A DNA stretch of 64,000 nt from Arthrobacter cupressi. GTDB lineage: Bacteria > Actinomycetota > Actinomycetes > Actinomycetales > Micrococcaceae. This document shows, one piece after another, positions 1-8,149 of this stretch. A program made the position numbers and the translations under genes. The notes beneath the pieces are model-generated. The model did no database searches, had not been told where the DNA came from, and saw only the letters and a list, made by a program, of their open reading frames with translations. The stretch is from contig NZ_FNEI01000001.1 of the NCBI RefSeq assembly GCF_900099975.1, forward strand, positions 434,001 to 498,000, read 5' to 3'. Every line of letters starts with the position of its first letter. Position 1 is the stretch's first letter.

Positions 1-2406
1 TTCGGCGTCCAACCGAATGGCGGCGCCCGGCAGACCATCAGCACGCTGGGCAGCTACAACAACAACCAGTGGCACCACGTGGTGGCCACCCTCGGAAGCA
101 ACGGCATGCAGCTGTTCGTGGACGGCGTGCTGCAGGCGAGCCGGACCGACGTCACCACCGCGTGGCCGATCGACGCCTACTGGCGGATCGGCGGCGACAA
201 CCTCGGCAACTGGACCCAACGTCCCAGCAGCCGCTACCTGAACGGCCAGATCGACGAGGTGGCCATCTACCCGACCGTGCTGCCGCTCTCGCGGGTGCAG
301 GCGCACTACGTGGCGTCCGGGCGCACAGTGATCGCCCCGCCGGCACCGCCGGTGGCCCGGTTCACGTATACCACCGACGGGCTGACCGTGAATGTGGATG
401 GCACCACCTCCTCGGACGCCAACGGGCCGATCAGCTCCTACGCCTGGAACTTTGGAGACGGCGGAACAGGCACAGGTGTGACGGCGCAGCACACGTACGC
501 GGCCGGAGGCACCTACAACGTGCAGCTCACGGTCACGGACAACACCGGGTTCACCAACTCCGTAACCCACGCGGTGACCGTGACGGCGCCGCCGCCCAAC
601 CAACCGCCGGTCGCGGCCTTCACCTCGACGGTCACCAACCTCGCGGTCGCTTTCAACGGCTCCGGGTCCAACGACCCGGACGGCACCATCGCCTCCTACG
701 CCTGGACCTTCGGCGACGGCGGCACGGCCGGCACGGTCTCGCCGAACCATTCCTATGCCGCGGCGGGCACCTACCCGGTGACCCTCACCGTCACCGATGA
801 CGACGGCGACACCGGCACCCTCACGCAGGACGTCACCGTGACGGAGCCGCCGGCCGACACGATCCTCGCTGCGGACGACTTCGGCCGGACTGCCACCGGG
901 GCTTGGGGCAGCGCCGACACCGGCGGGGCCTGGACCATCGCCGGCGGCAACAGCAATTTCGCGGTCAACAATGGCAGCGGGGCCATGACGGTCGGCACCG
1001 CCGGCCAGAGCCGCAGCGCCCTGCTGAACTCCGTAACCACGGCTGACGTCGACGCGCGGGTGGAAGTGTCCGCGGACAAGGTCGCCAACGGCGGAGGCTA
1101 CTTCGCCTCCCTGCTGGGCCGGCACGTGGGCAGTAACGACTACCGGGCCAAGGTCAAGGTAGCCAGCACCGGCGCCGTCTCGCTGTACCTCACCAGGGTG
1201 GTGGGCGGCGTGGAAACCACCATTGCCGGGCCGGTCAACATCGCCGGGCTGACCGCGGGGGCGAACGACCCGCTGGTCCTCCGGCTGAAGCTGGAAGGCA
1301 TCAACAACACCGCCGTCAGCGGCAAGGTGTGGCGGGCAAGCGCCACTGAACCCGCGGCCTGGCAGCTCACCGCGAGCGACAATACTGACGCCCTGGAAGT
1401 TCCGGGCGGCGTGGGCCTGGTCAGCTACGTTTCCGGTTCCACGACGAATGTGCCGCTGGTGCTGCGCTACGACCGGCTGAACGCCACGGCCGGCGGCAAC
1501 CCGACGCCCAACGTCGCGCCGGTGGCGGCCTTCACGTCCTCGGTCACCAACCTTTCGGCCTCGTTCAACGCCGGCGGTTCCTCGGACAACGACGGCAGCA
1601 TCACCGGCTACGCCTGGACCTTCGGTGACTCGAGCACCGGAACCGGCCAGACGCCGTCGCACACTTACGCGGCGGCAGGCACCTACCAGGTGACACTGAC
1701 CGTCACGGACGACGACGGCGCCACCAACGCGGTGACGCATCCGGTGACCGTGAACGACCCGCCGCCCGCCGCACCGCTGGCCGCCGACGCCTTCGGCCGG
1801 ACAGTGTCCGGCGGCTGGGGCAGCGCGGACAGCGGCGGCGCCTGGACCATCGGCAGCGGTGCCACGAACTACAACGTGGCCGGCGGCGTCGGAACCATGC
1901 TGCTCGGGACGGCGGGTGCTTCCCGCTCAGCCAGCCTGAACGGGGTCAGCGCCCCGGACACGGATGTGCAGGTCAAGGCCTCCCTGGACAAGATCGGCGA
2001 CGGCGGCGGCACGTTCGTGAGCATCACCGGCCGACGGGTGGGAACGGAGGACTACCGGGCCAAGCTGAAGATCGCGGCCAACGGTGCCACAACCCTCTAC
2101 CTGACCAGGACGTCGGGCGGCACCGAAACCACCTTGGTGTCCGCCAACGTGGCGGGCCTCACCCTGGCCGCGGGCGACGCCGTGCAGATCAGGTTCCAGG
2201 TCACGGGGACAGGCCCCACCACCCTCCGCGCGAGGGTTTGGCGGGACGGCGCCGCGGAGCCGGCAAGCTGGAACCTGACGACGACCGACAGCACCGCCAC
2301 ACTGCAGGCAGCGGGCTCCACCGCGCTGATCGCCTACCTCTCCGGATCGGCTACAAATACGCCCGTGACAGTTCGCTTTGACGACTACCTCGTGCGTGTC
2401 CCGTGA
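1..2406 (+). CDS. Secreted LamG/PKD multidomain surface protein (5' end outside window)
   Basis: Only the C-terminal 801 residues are present; the frame is open from base 1. Domain order seen: the end of a LamG/concanavalin-like domain (about 1-115, with the typical WHHVVATLGS stretch), two PKD domains (about 120-200 and 203-285, each with the YAWxFGDGG core), a ~205-residue beta-rich module starting FGRTATGAWGSAD (about 287-495), a third PKD domain (about 505-588), and a second copy of the same module (about 590-801). The module recurs at the C-terminus of the next gene. PKD and LamG domains usually mediate carbohydrate or protein contacts outside the cell, so a surface or matrix role beside the exopolysaccharide genes is likely. 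Catalytic function, if any, would lie in the missing N-terminal part. Confidence 0.85.
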   Translation, partial: FGVQPNGGARQTISTLGSYNNNQWHHVVATLGSNGMQLFVDGVLQASRTDVTTAWPIDAYWRIGGDNLGNWTQRPSSRYLNGQIDEVAIYPTVLPLSRVQAHYVASGRTVIAPPAPPVARFTYTTDGLTVNVDGTTSSDANGPISSYAWNFGDGGTGTGVTAQHTYAAGGTYNVQLTVTDNTGFTNSVTHAVTVTAPPPNQPPVAAFTSTVTNLAVAFNGSGSNDPDGTIASYAWTFGDGGTAGTVSPNHSYAAAGTYPVTLTVTDDDGDTGTLTQDVTVTEPPADTILAADDFGRTATGAWGSADTGGAWTIAGGNSNFAVNNGSGAMTVGTAGQSRSALLNSVTTADVDARVEVSADKVANGGGYFASLLGRHVGSNDYRAKVKVASTGAVSLYLTRVVGGVETTIAGPVNIAGLTAGANDPLVLRLKLEGINNTAVSGKVWRASATEPAAWQLTASDNTDALEVPGGVGLVSYVSGSTTNVPLVLRYDRLNATAGGNPTPNVAPVAAFTSSVTNLSASFNAGGSSDNDGSITGYAWTFGDSSTGTGQTPSHTYAAAGTYQVTLTVTDDDGATNAVTHPVTVNDPPPAAPLAADAFGRTVSGGWGSADSGGAWTIGSGATNYNVAGGVGTMLLGTAGASRSASLNGVSAPDTDVQVKASLDKIGDGGGTFVSITGRRVGTEDYRAKLKIAANGATTLYLTRTSGGTETTLVSANVAGLTLAAGDAVQIRFQVTGTGPTTLRARVWRDGAAEPASWNLTTTDSTATLQAAGSTALIAYLSGSATNTPVTVRFDDYLVRVP

Positions 2407-2431
2407 GAGTAGCCTGAGGGGGACAGGTGTA

Positions 2432-2461
2432 CGCAGGCAATAACAAATTCGCAGGCAATAA
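2432..2461 (+). repeat. 12-bp direct repeat in AT-rich intergenic segment
   Basis: CGCAGGCAATAA occurs at 2432-2443 and again at 2450-2461, 18 bp apart, in the most AT-rich stretch between the two PKD-protein genes. It lies about 105-135 bp upstream of the second gene, so it could be a regulator site or part of a promoter. Neither role is shown. Confidence 0.45.
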
Positions 2462-2469
2462 TAACGAAG

Positions 2470-2495
2470 CCTCCGGCAGGGCATCCTGCCGGAGG
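2470..2495 (+). terminator. Hairpin between the two PKD-protein genes
   Basis: An 11-bp perfect stem (2470-2480 pairs with 2485-2495) with a GCAT tetraloop lies 63 bp after the upstream stop codon and 71 bp before the next start. There is no T-run, which is common for actinobacterial terminators. Confidence 0.55.
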
Positions 2496-2566
2496 GATAC
2501 GTGAGCGGCTCAGCGCCCACTCCGCAGTCAGTATTGGGGGAGTGGATTTGGGGGAGGAACGCGCTG

Positions 2567-5359
2567 ATGACCCCGGCGAAGCGGATGTTCCGCAGACTCA
2601 TTGCATGTCTTGGACTGGCCGCCCTCTTCGGCGGCATCCTCACCGCGCCCGCCTTGGCGGACTCGGCGCCCGTGAACCCCAACGATCCCAAGACCCCCGT
2701 GACCGTGACGGCGGACAGCCTCCCCACGGCCCAGCACGACGGCGTCGCCTGGCAGGCCGTGACGGTGGGCAACACCGTGTACGTGGCCGGCAGGTTCAAC
2801 AACGCCAGGCCCTACGGCGCGGCCGCCGGAACGCAACTCGTGGCACGCCGGAACATCCTGGCGTTCGACCTCGCCACTGGCGTCCTCAAATCCAACTTCG
2901 CGCCGAACCTGAACGGCCAGGCGCTCTCCATCGCCGCGTCACCGGACGGCTCGCGGATCTACGTGGGCGGCGACTTCACCACGGTCAACGGGGTGCAGCG
3001 GCTCCGGATCGCCGCGCTTGATCCCGATGACGGAAGCCTCATCTCTTCCTTCGCTCCCAAGGTCGCCGCCAGCGTGCGCGCGATCGTGGCCAGCAATTCC
3101 ACGGTGTGGTTCGGCGGCACGTTCAACGCTGTGGGTTCCGTCGCAAGGAACCGCCTTGCTGCCGCCAGCGCCTCCACCGGCGCACTCCTGGCATGGAACC
3201 CCAGTGCCGACGATTCGCGCGTCAACGCCCTGGCCTTGTCACCCACGGCAGACCGTGTGGTGGTAGGTGGCGCCTTCACCACGCTGAACGGCTCCAACCG
3301 GCCCGGCTACGGGTTGGGCATGGTCAACTCCATGTCGGGCGCCACCCTTGCCATCCAGGTGAACGACGTGGTCCGCAACGCCGGCGACCAGTCGGCCATC
3401 CTGTCCCTCTCCACGGACGGCACGCAGTTCTACGGCACCGGCTACATCTTCGGCACCGGCGGCAACCTCGAAGGCGCCTTCGCCGCCAACTGGTCCGACG
3501 CCAGGATCAAGTGGATCGAGGACTGCCATGGCGATTCCTACAGCGCCTTCGCGAACAACACCGCCGTCTATGTGGCCGGGCACCCGCACTATTGCGGCAA
3601 CCTGGGCGGCTTCCCGGAAACCAGTCCCCGCACCTGGCACCGGGCCGTTTCGTTCAGCCGCGCGGCTACCGGGTTCCTCACGCGGGACATTTATGGCTAC
3701 CCCTCCTTCACGGGCCAGCCGGCGCCGTCGATGCTCAACTGGTTCCCGGACATGGACACCGGCACCGCCAGCGGCCAGAGCCAGGGGCCGTGGTATGTGA
3801 CAGGCAACAACAGCTATGTGGTGATGGTGGGCGAATTCCGCAACGTCAACCAGAGCCCGCAGCAAGGCCTGTCCCGGTTTGCCGTCAAGGAGATTGCCCC
3901 GAACAACCAGGGCCCCAGGGTCTCCGGCTCCGCCTTCGTCCCCACGCTTAGCAGCCCCGGCGCAGGGCAGGTCCGCGTGCAGTGGCAGGCCAACTGGGAC
4001 CGGGACAACTCGAACCTGACTTACACCGTGCTGCGCAACGGCAATCCCGTGTACAGCGTCTCCCAGCTGTCCACCTTCTGGCAGCGGCCCACCCTGGTCT
4101 TCAACGACTCCGGCCTGCAGGGCGGCACGCAAAACTACCGCATCCGGGTCGAAGATCCCTTCGGGAACACGGTCACGGGGGACACCAGGAGCATCACGAT
4201 CACCGGCACCACGAATGACCCGCCGGTGGCGAGCTTCACCAGCAGCACCAGCCTGCTCACCGTCAGCGTGAACGCCTCCGCTTCCTCCGACCCGGACGGC
4301 AGCATCAGCAGCTATACCTGGGGATGGGGCGACGGGAGCACCAGCACCGGAGTCACCGCGCAGCACACCTATGCCGCGGCCGGCACCTACACGATCAACC
4401 TCACCGTGCGGGACAACAGCGGCGCCACGGACGTCGCCACGCGCTCGGTGACGGTGAGCGACGGCGCCAACCAGCCGCCGTCGGCCGTTTTCGCCGTCAC
4501 GGCGAACCAGCTGAGCGTGACCGCCAACGCCTCCGGCAGTTCCGATCCGGACGGCACCATAGCGTCCTATGCATGGAACTTCGGCGACGGCGGCACCGGC
4601 AGCGGCGTAAGCGTCCAGCACGCCTACGCGGCGTCCGGTACCTACACGATCACCCTGACCGTCACGGACAACGACGGCGCCACCGACGTCGCTACGCAGA
4701 CCGTCACCGTGGCGTCGGATCCGGGAGCGGCACTTGCCTCCGATGCCTTCGGCCGCACCGTGGCCTCGGGCTGGGGGACCGCCGACAGCGGCGGGACTTG
4801 GACCGTGGGGGGAACTGCGTCCTTCTACTCCGTGTCCGGCGGTGACGGACGGATGAACCTGGCGGCAAGCCGCGGGACGTCCGCCTACCTCGGCGGCGTG
4901 TTCAGCAGCGGCACCGACACCACCGTCACTGTGGCCCTGGACAGGATCGGCAACGGCGGCGGCACGTTCATGGGTGTGATCGCCCGCAAGGTGGGCACCG
5001 CCGAATACCGAGGCAAGATCAAGGTGGCTGCGGATGGGGCGGTCACGGTCCAACTGACCCGGCTCTCGGGGACCACCGAAACCACGATCGGACAGTTCGT
5101 CACCGCGCTGAGCGTGACGGCGGGCCAACAGCTGCAGCTGCGGGTCCAGGCCACCGGCACCTCGCCGACCACCTTGCGGGCCAAGGCCTGGCGCACGGGC
5201 ACCGCCGAACCGGCCAACTGGCAGCTGAGCACCACGGACAACACCGTGGCGGCCCTGCAGGCTCGGGGGAATGTCGGCCTGTTGGCCTACCTGTCCGGCT
5301 CTGCGACGAATGCGCCCGTCAACGTGCTGTTCGATGATTTCGCGGTGCAGCCGCTGTAG
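2567..5359 (+). CDS. Secreted beta-propeller/PKD surface protein
   Basis: 930 residues from the ATG at 2567. This start is preferred over the upstream in-frame GTG at 2501 because GGGGGAGGA ends 7 bases before it and it opens directly into a signal peptide (basic MTPAKRMFRR, hydrophobic core, cleavage after APALA near residue 32). Domains: delta-60/beta-propeller-like repeats with recurring VGGDFTTVNG-type segments (about 45-420), a fibronectin-III-like region (about 445-545), two PKD domains (about 553-632 and 640-720), and the same ~200-residue C-terminal module (about 728-930) found twice in the preceding gene. It is probably a secreted or matrix-associated surface protein; no catalytic motif was recognised. 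The shared module suggests a common anchoring or glycan-binding role for both neighbours. Confidence 0.85.
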   Translation: MTPAKRMFRRLIACLGLAALFGGILTAPALADSAPVNPNDPKTPVTVTADSLPTAQHDGVAWQAVTVGNTVYVAGRFNNARPYGAAAGTQLVARRNILAFDLATGVLKSNFAPNLNGQALSIAASPDGSRIYVGGDFTTVNGVQRLRIAALDPDDGSLISSFAPKVAASVRAIVASNSTVWFGGTFNAVGSVARNRLAAASASTGALLAWNPSADDSRVNALALSPTADRVVVGGAFTTLNGSNRPGYGLGMVNSMSGATLAIQVNDVVRNAGDQSAILSLSTDGTQFYGTGYIFGTGGNLEGAFAANWSDARIKWIEDCHGDSYSAFANNTAVYVAGHPHYCGNLGGFPETSPRTWHRAVSFSRAATGFLTRDIYGYPSFTGQPAPSMLNWFPDMDTGTASGQSQGPWYVTGNNSYVVMVGEFRNVNQSPQQGLSRFAVKEIAPNNQGPRVSGSAFVPTLSSPGAGQVRVQWQANWDRDNSNLTYTVLRNGNPVYSVSQLSTFWQRPTLVFNDSGLQGGTQNYRIRVEDPFGNTVTGDTRSITITGTTNDPPVASFTSSTSLLTVSVNASASSDPDGSISSYTWGWGDGSTSTGVTAQHTYAAAGTYTINLTVRDNSGATDVATRSVTVSDGANQPPSAVFAVTANQLSVTANASGSSDPDGTIASYAWNFGDGGTGSGVSVQHAYAASGTYTITLTVTDNDGATDVATQTVTVASDPGAALASDAFGRTVASGWGTADSGGTWTVGGTASFYSVSGGDGRMNLAASRGTSAYLGGVFSSGTDTTVTVALDRIGNGGGTFMGVIARKVGTAEYRGKIKVAADGAVTVQLTRLSGTTETTIGQFVTALSVTAGQQLQLRVQATGTSPTTLRAKAWRTGTAEPANWQLSTTDNTVAALQARGNVGLLAYLSGSATNAPVNVLFDDFAVQPL

Positions 5360-5383
5360 CCCTGCCCGCGGGGCCCAAAACGC

Positions 5384-5423
5384 GGAGTGCCCCGCACCGC
5401 TTGAGGCGGTGACGGGGCACTCC
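5384..5423. terminator. Strong bidirectional terminator hairpin
   Basis: Between two convergent genes. Outer stem 5384-5394 with 5413-5423 (GGAGTGCCCCG and its complement), inner stem CACCGC 5395-5400 with GCGGTG 5406-5411, one bulged base and a short TTGAG loop. It would act on either transcript. Confidence 0.8.
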
Positions 5424-5443
5424 GGTTGCGAAGCTGCTGCCGC

Positions 5444-6478
5444 TTAGCTGTCGAAGCGGATGCCGAGGTCGCGGCCTTCGGCGAGGTACACGTTGTTGTC
5501 TTCCCAACGGTTGATGTACAGGCCGGTGACCTTGCTCTTGGCACGGCTGATGATGCGGATGGGGTACTTGGAGCCATTGCCGTAGTCGTACTGGTTGCGG
5601 CCCAGGAAGTTGCGCTGCACCGTCACCACGATGTCCGCGTACTTGCTGCCAACGGCGATGTTGATGGACGTCTGGCCGTCATCCACCCAGTTGCGCTCCA
5701 CGAGCACGTTGGCGAGCTTGGCGACGTTCTGCTGCAGCATGATGGTGCAGCCGCCGTGGGTGCCGCGCGGGCTGGGCGCACTGCCGGCACCGGTGACGAT
5801 GGAGCCGACCACGGTGTTGCCGACGATCCGGATGTTCTGGCCGCCCTGGACCTGGATGCCGTCGTTGTGGGTGCCGTCGCTGTGGGCGGGGTCGTTGCTC
5901 CAGTAGGTGAGCTCGTTGATGTAGTTGCCTTCGATGACCACGTTGGCGTACACCGAGCCGCCCGGGCGGTTGAAGACGCCGATGCCGTCGTTGCTGCGCT
6001 TGATGCGGTTGCGGCGGGCGGTGAACTCGTGGCCCACGATGCCGTCACGGTAGTAGGACGGGCGGTCCGGGATGATGGTGCAGTCCTGGACGAGGAGGTT
6101 GTAGCAGTACGCGCTGTTGGCGTCCACGATTCCGGTGTTGGCGGACGGGATGTGCTTGCCGCCGCGGAGGCGGCAGTTGCGGATGACCACGTTGCGGGCC
6201 CGGACCTTGATGTCGCCGTAGATGTCCAGGTTTTCCAGGAGGGTGCCGTCCTTGGTGATGACCAAGTCGGCGTAGCTGGTGTTGTACGGGGTGAGGGCGG
6301 TGCCCGCGATGACGCCGGTATTCAGGCTGGTGGGCTTGTATGTGCCCGGGATGAGGTCCGAACGGCTTGCCGCCGAGGCGGGTGCAGCGACGGCGTAGCT
6401 CGCAGCAACGGCTCCCACGACACCTGCGGCGCCGAGACCGAGAGCTTTGCGGCGGGATAGTTCAGTGCTTGGCTTCAA
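5444..6478 (-). CDS. Tat-exported right-handed beta-helix protein
   Basis: 344 residues from a TTG start at 6478, preceded by AAGGAA at a normal distance; no better in-frame start fits. The N-terminus is a twin-arginine signal (SRRKALGLG followed by a hydrophobic stretch and an APASA cleavage site near residue 36). The mature part is rich in short beta-strand rungs with Asn ladders (for example NVVIRNCRLRGGKH, NVVIEGNYINEL, NIRIVGNTVVG), the pattern of parallel beta-helix (pectate-lyase-like) proteins. Members of this fold bind or cleave acidic polysaccharides. Lying between surface-protein and polysaccharide-assembly genes, it may be a polysaccharide lyase or modifying enzyme. I cannot assign a specific lyase family or catalytic residues. 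A 738-bp leader lies upstream. Confidence 0.8.
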   Translation of the reverse strand: MKPSTELSRRKALGLGAAGVVGAVAASYAVAAPASAASRSDLIPGTYKPTSLNTGVIAGTALTPYNTSYADLVITKDGTLLENLDIYGDIKVRARNVVIRNCRLRGGKHIPSANTGIVDANSAYCYNLLVQDCTIIPDRPSYYRDGIVGHEFTARRNRIKRSNDGIGVFNRPGGSVYANVVIEGNYINELTYWSNDPAHSDGTHNDGIQVQGGQNIRIVGNTVVGSIVTGAGSAPSPRGTHGGCTIMLQQNVAKLANVLVERNWVDDGQTSINIAVGSKYADIVVTVQRNFLGRNQYDYGNGSKYPIRIISRAKSKVTGLYINRWEDNNVYLAEGRDLGIRFDS

Positions 6479-7216
6479 TGTTCATTCCTTGGTTGGGGTA
6501 GTGGGCGTCCTTCGGTACCGCGGCCCCCAGCGGCCGTGGAAAACCGGGACTGCCCATCGAAAAATGGAGCGCTAGCCGTTGCAGCGTATGGCGCTGCGAT
6601 GGTCCTGGCGAGGCAATGCGAGCGTGTCGCATCGGCGGAATTCCCGGATGACCGCGGGGAGTGCTTCATGCACCCCGGGTGTCGGGACGAGACTCATGGA
6701 GCCGGTGTCGATGCCTTCGGACCCTCTCAGCACGGCGGCACAGGTTCCATTGAACCGGCCCCGATCGGGTGGACGGCAGGCATCGCGGCAGGCTTCGGCC
6801 GGGTGCTCGCTCGTGGCGTGTGGTGGATCGCCATGGTTGTTGCCCCTGCGTTTTCGGACTCCGGGCACGGGGAAACGCACCGTTGGCCCAGGCTGCAAAG
6901 CAACGCCGGTCCGGCGACATGTGCGGTGCCAGGCGTAGCGGAAGACTACGTCCGGCGTTTCCCGTAGGCATCCCCGACCCCGGCTAACGGACACCAACGC
7001 TAGTAGAGCCTCGACTTTTGTTGCAAATCGATAACGGCCCAAGATCGCCCCCCTCGCGATGATTTCGACTTGATAACGGTGCTTGGAAAAGTTGCGACAC
7101 GCCGGGATAATCCGCGTGATTCCGGGAAAGTTGCGATAGGTGCGCGGGCGGCCCGAAAACTTTCCAAAAATTCTTTAACCGACGCCCCGGCAGGGCCCCC
7201 CTGCCTGTGTTCGGTG
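6479..7216. other. Long non-coding stretch upstream of the beta-helix gene
   Basis: 738 bp without a convincing gene; open frames here have no recognisable domain and no good ribosome site. The part near 7000-7180 is less GC-rich than its surroundings and carries repeated motifs: GGAAAAGTTGCGACA at 7085-7099, GGAAAGTTGCGATA at 7125-7138, an inverted GAAAACTTTCC at 7155-7165, and GATAACGG at 7030-7037 and 7072-7079. On the minus strand this would be the promoter/operator region for the beta-helix gene, leaving an untranslated leader of about 500 bases. Confidence 0.5.
7189..7205 (-). terminator. Possible terminator after the GT2 gene
   Basis: GGCAGGG (7189-7195) pairs with CCCTGCC (7199-7205). 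On the minus strand the hairpin lies 12 bases past the GT2 stop codon, and a T-rich segment follows about 20 bases later. Confidence 0.45.
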
Positions 7217-8149
7217 TCACTTCCGCTTGTATTCGCTGTACACATAACCGAACGCTCCTGACGCCATGCCGGTCCCGCGGGCGATCGTGCGCAGCCCCCG
7301 CGCCCGCAAGGACATGGACCCGGTGACCGTCCCGGCCAACAACCGGGCGCTGCCACCGGCGATCCGCACCGCTCCGGACACCAGGTGCCGGCCGCGCACG
7401 GCAGCCTTTTCGACGGCATTTTCCGCCAGTTCCAGGCTCACCCGCGCCGCCGAATTCCCGCTGCGCAGGGCCCTCCGGAGCACCCATTCGCGGCTCAGCC
7501 TGGACACCGGGACACGGTCGATGACGGCAGCCTCATCGCACCACAGCATCACACCGCCCAGCCTGACCAGCTTGCGGGTGAAGAGCGTGTCCGAGCCGCC
7601 GCTCAGGCCGAACCGCTCGTCGAAGCTGAGGCCGAATCGGCGTATCTGCGGCAGGTCCAGGAGGAGGTTGTTGGTTGCGGCCACCGTGAGCCGGGTTCCG
7701 GTCTTGAGCCGGCGGCGGTCAAAGAACCTGCCTTCCTGGATCCAGCGTTCCGGGGTCCTGGCGTACTCGCTCACCACGGGGCCCACGACGGCGGCCGCGC
7801 CGGTGGACCTGTGCAGGGACACCAGGGTGCGGAGCCAGTTCTCCGTGGGCACCTCATCGTCGTCGATGAACACCAGCACCGAATCGGCGGCGGACTCGGC
7901 AAGGGCCCGGTTCCGTGCGGCAGCGATCCCTGGCCGCGGTTCGTGGACGTAGCGCACCTGCGGGGAAGCGAAGGCTTCCACGGCGGTCCGTGCGCTGGCT
8001 GCGGGGTCGTTGTCCACCACCAGGATCGAAGCGTCACCGCCGGCGCCGTCCAACTGTTGTTGCAGGCGTGGGATGGCCAGCGCCAGGTCCTCCGGACGCT
8101 TGTAGGTCAGTACCGCCACGACGAGCGATCCTGCGGGGGCCTGGCTCAT
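7217..8149 (-). CDS. Glycosyltransferase family 2
   Basis: 310 residues. The GT-A fold N-terminus is clear: VVAVLTYKRPEDL (about 10-22) for nucleotide binding, and VFIDDDEVP with the metal-binding DxD-type acidic cluster at about 96-98. Downstream is the acceptor region with NNLLLDL and GGSDTLFTRKL. Such enzymes transfer a sugar from a nucleotide-sugar to a growing lipid-linked glycan at the inner face of the membrane. The start (ATG at 8149, GGAGGAA upstream) overlaps the flippase stop by 4 bp (ATGA), so the two are translationally coupled. Sugar specificity cannot be read from sequence. Confidence 0.9.
   Translation of the reverse strand: MSQAPAGSLVVAVLTYKRPEDLALAIPRLQQQLDGAGGDASILVVDNDPAASARTAVEAFASPQVRYVHEPRPGIAAARNRALAESAADSVLVFIDDDEVPTENWLRTLVSLHRSTGAAAVVGPVVSEYARTPERWIQEGRFFDRRRLKTGTRLTVAATNNLLLDLPQIRRFGLSFDERFGLSGGSDTLFTRKLVRLGGVMLWCDEAAVIDRVPVSRLSREWVLRRALRSGNSAARVSLELAENAVEKAAVRGRHLVSGAVRIAGGSARLLAGTVTGSMSLRARGLRTIARGTGMASGAFGYVYSEYKRK

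Noticed and set aside
6572..7042. 156-codon minus-strand open frame in the long intergenic stretch
   Set aside because: No recognisable domain, Arg/Pro/Gly-rich composition as expected of a random high-GC frame, and it would overlap the repeat cluster and the likely promoter.
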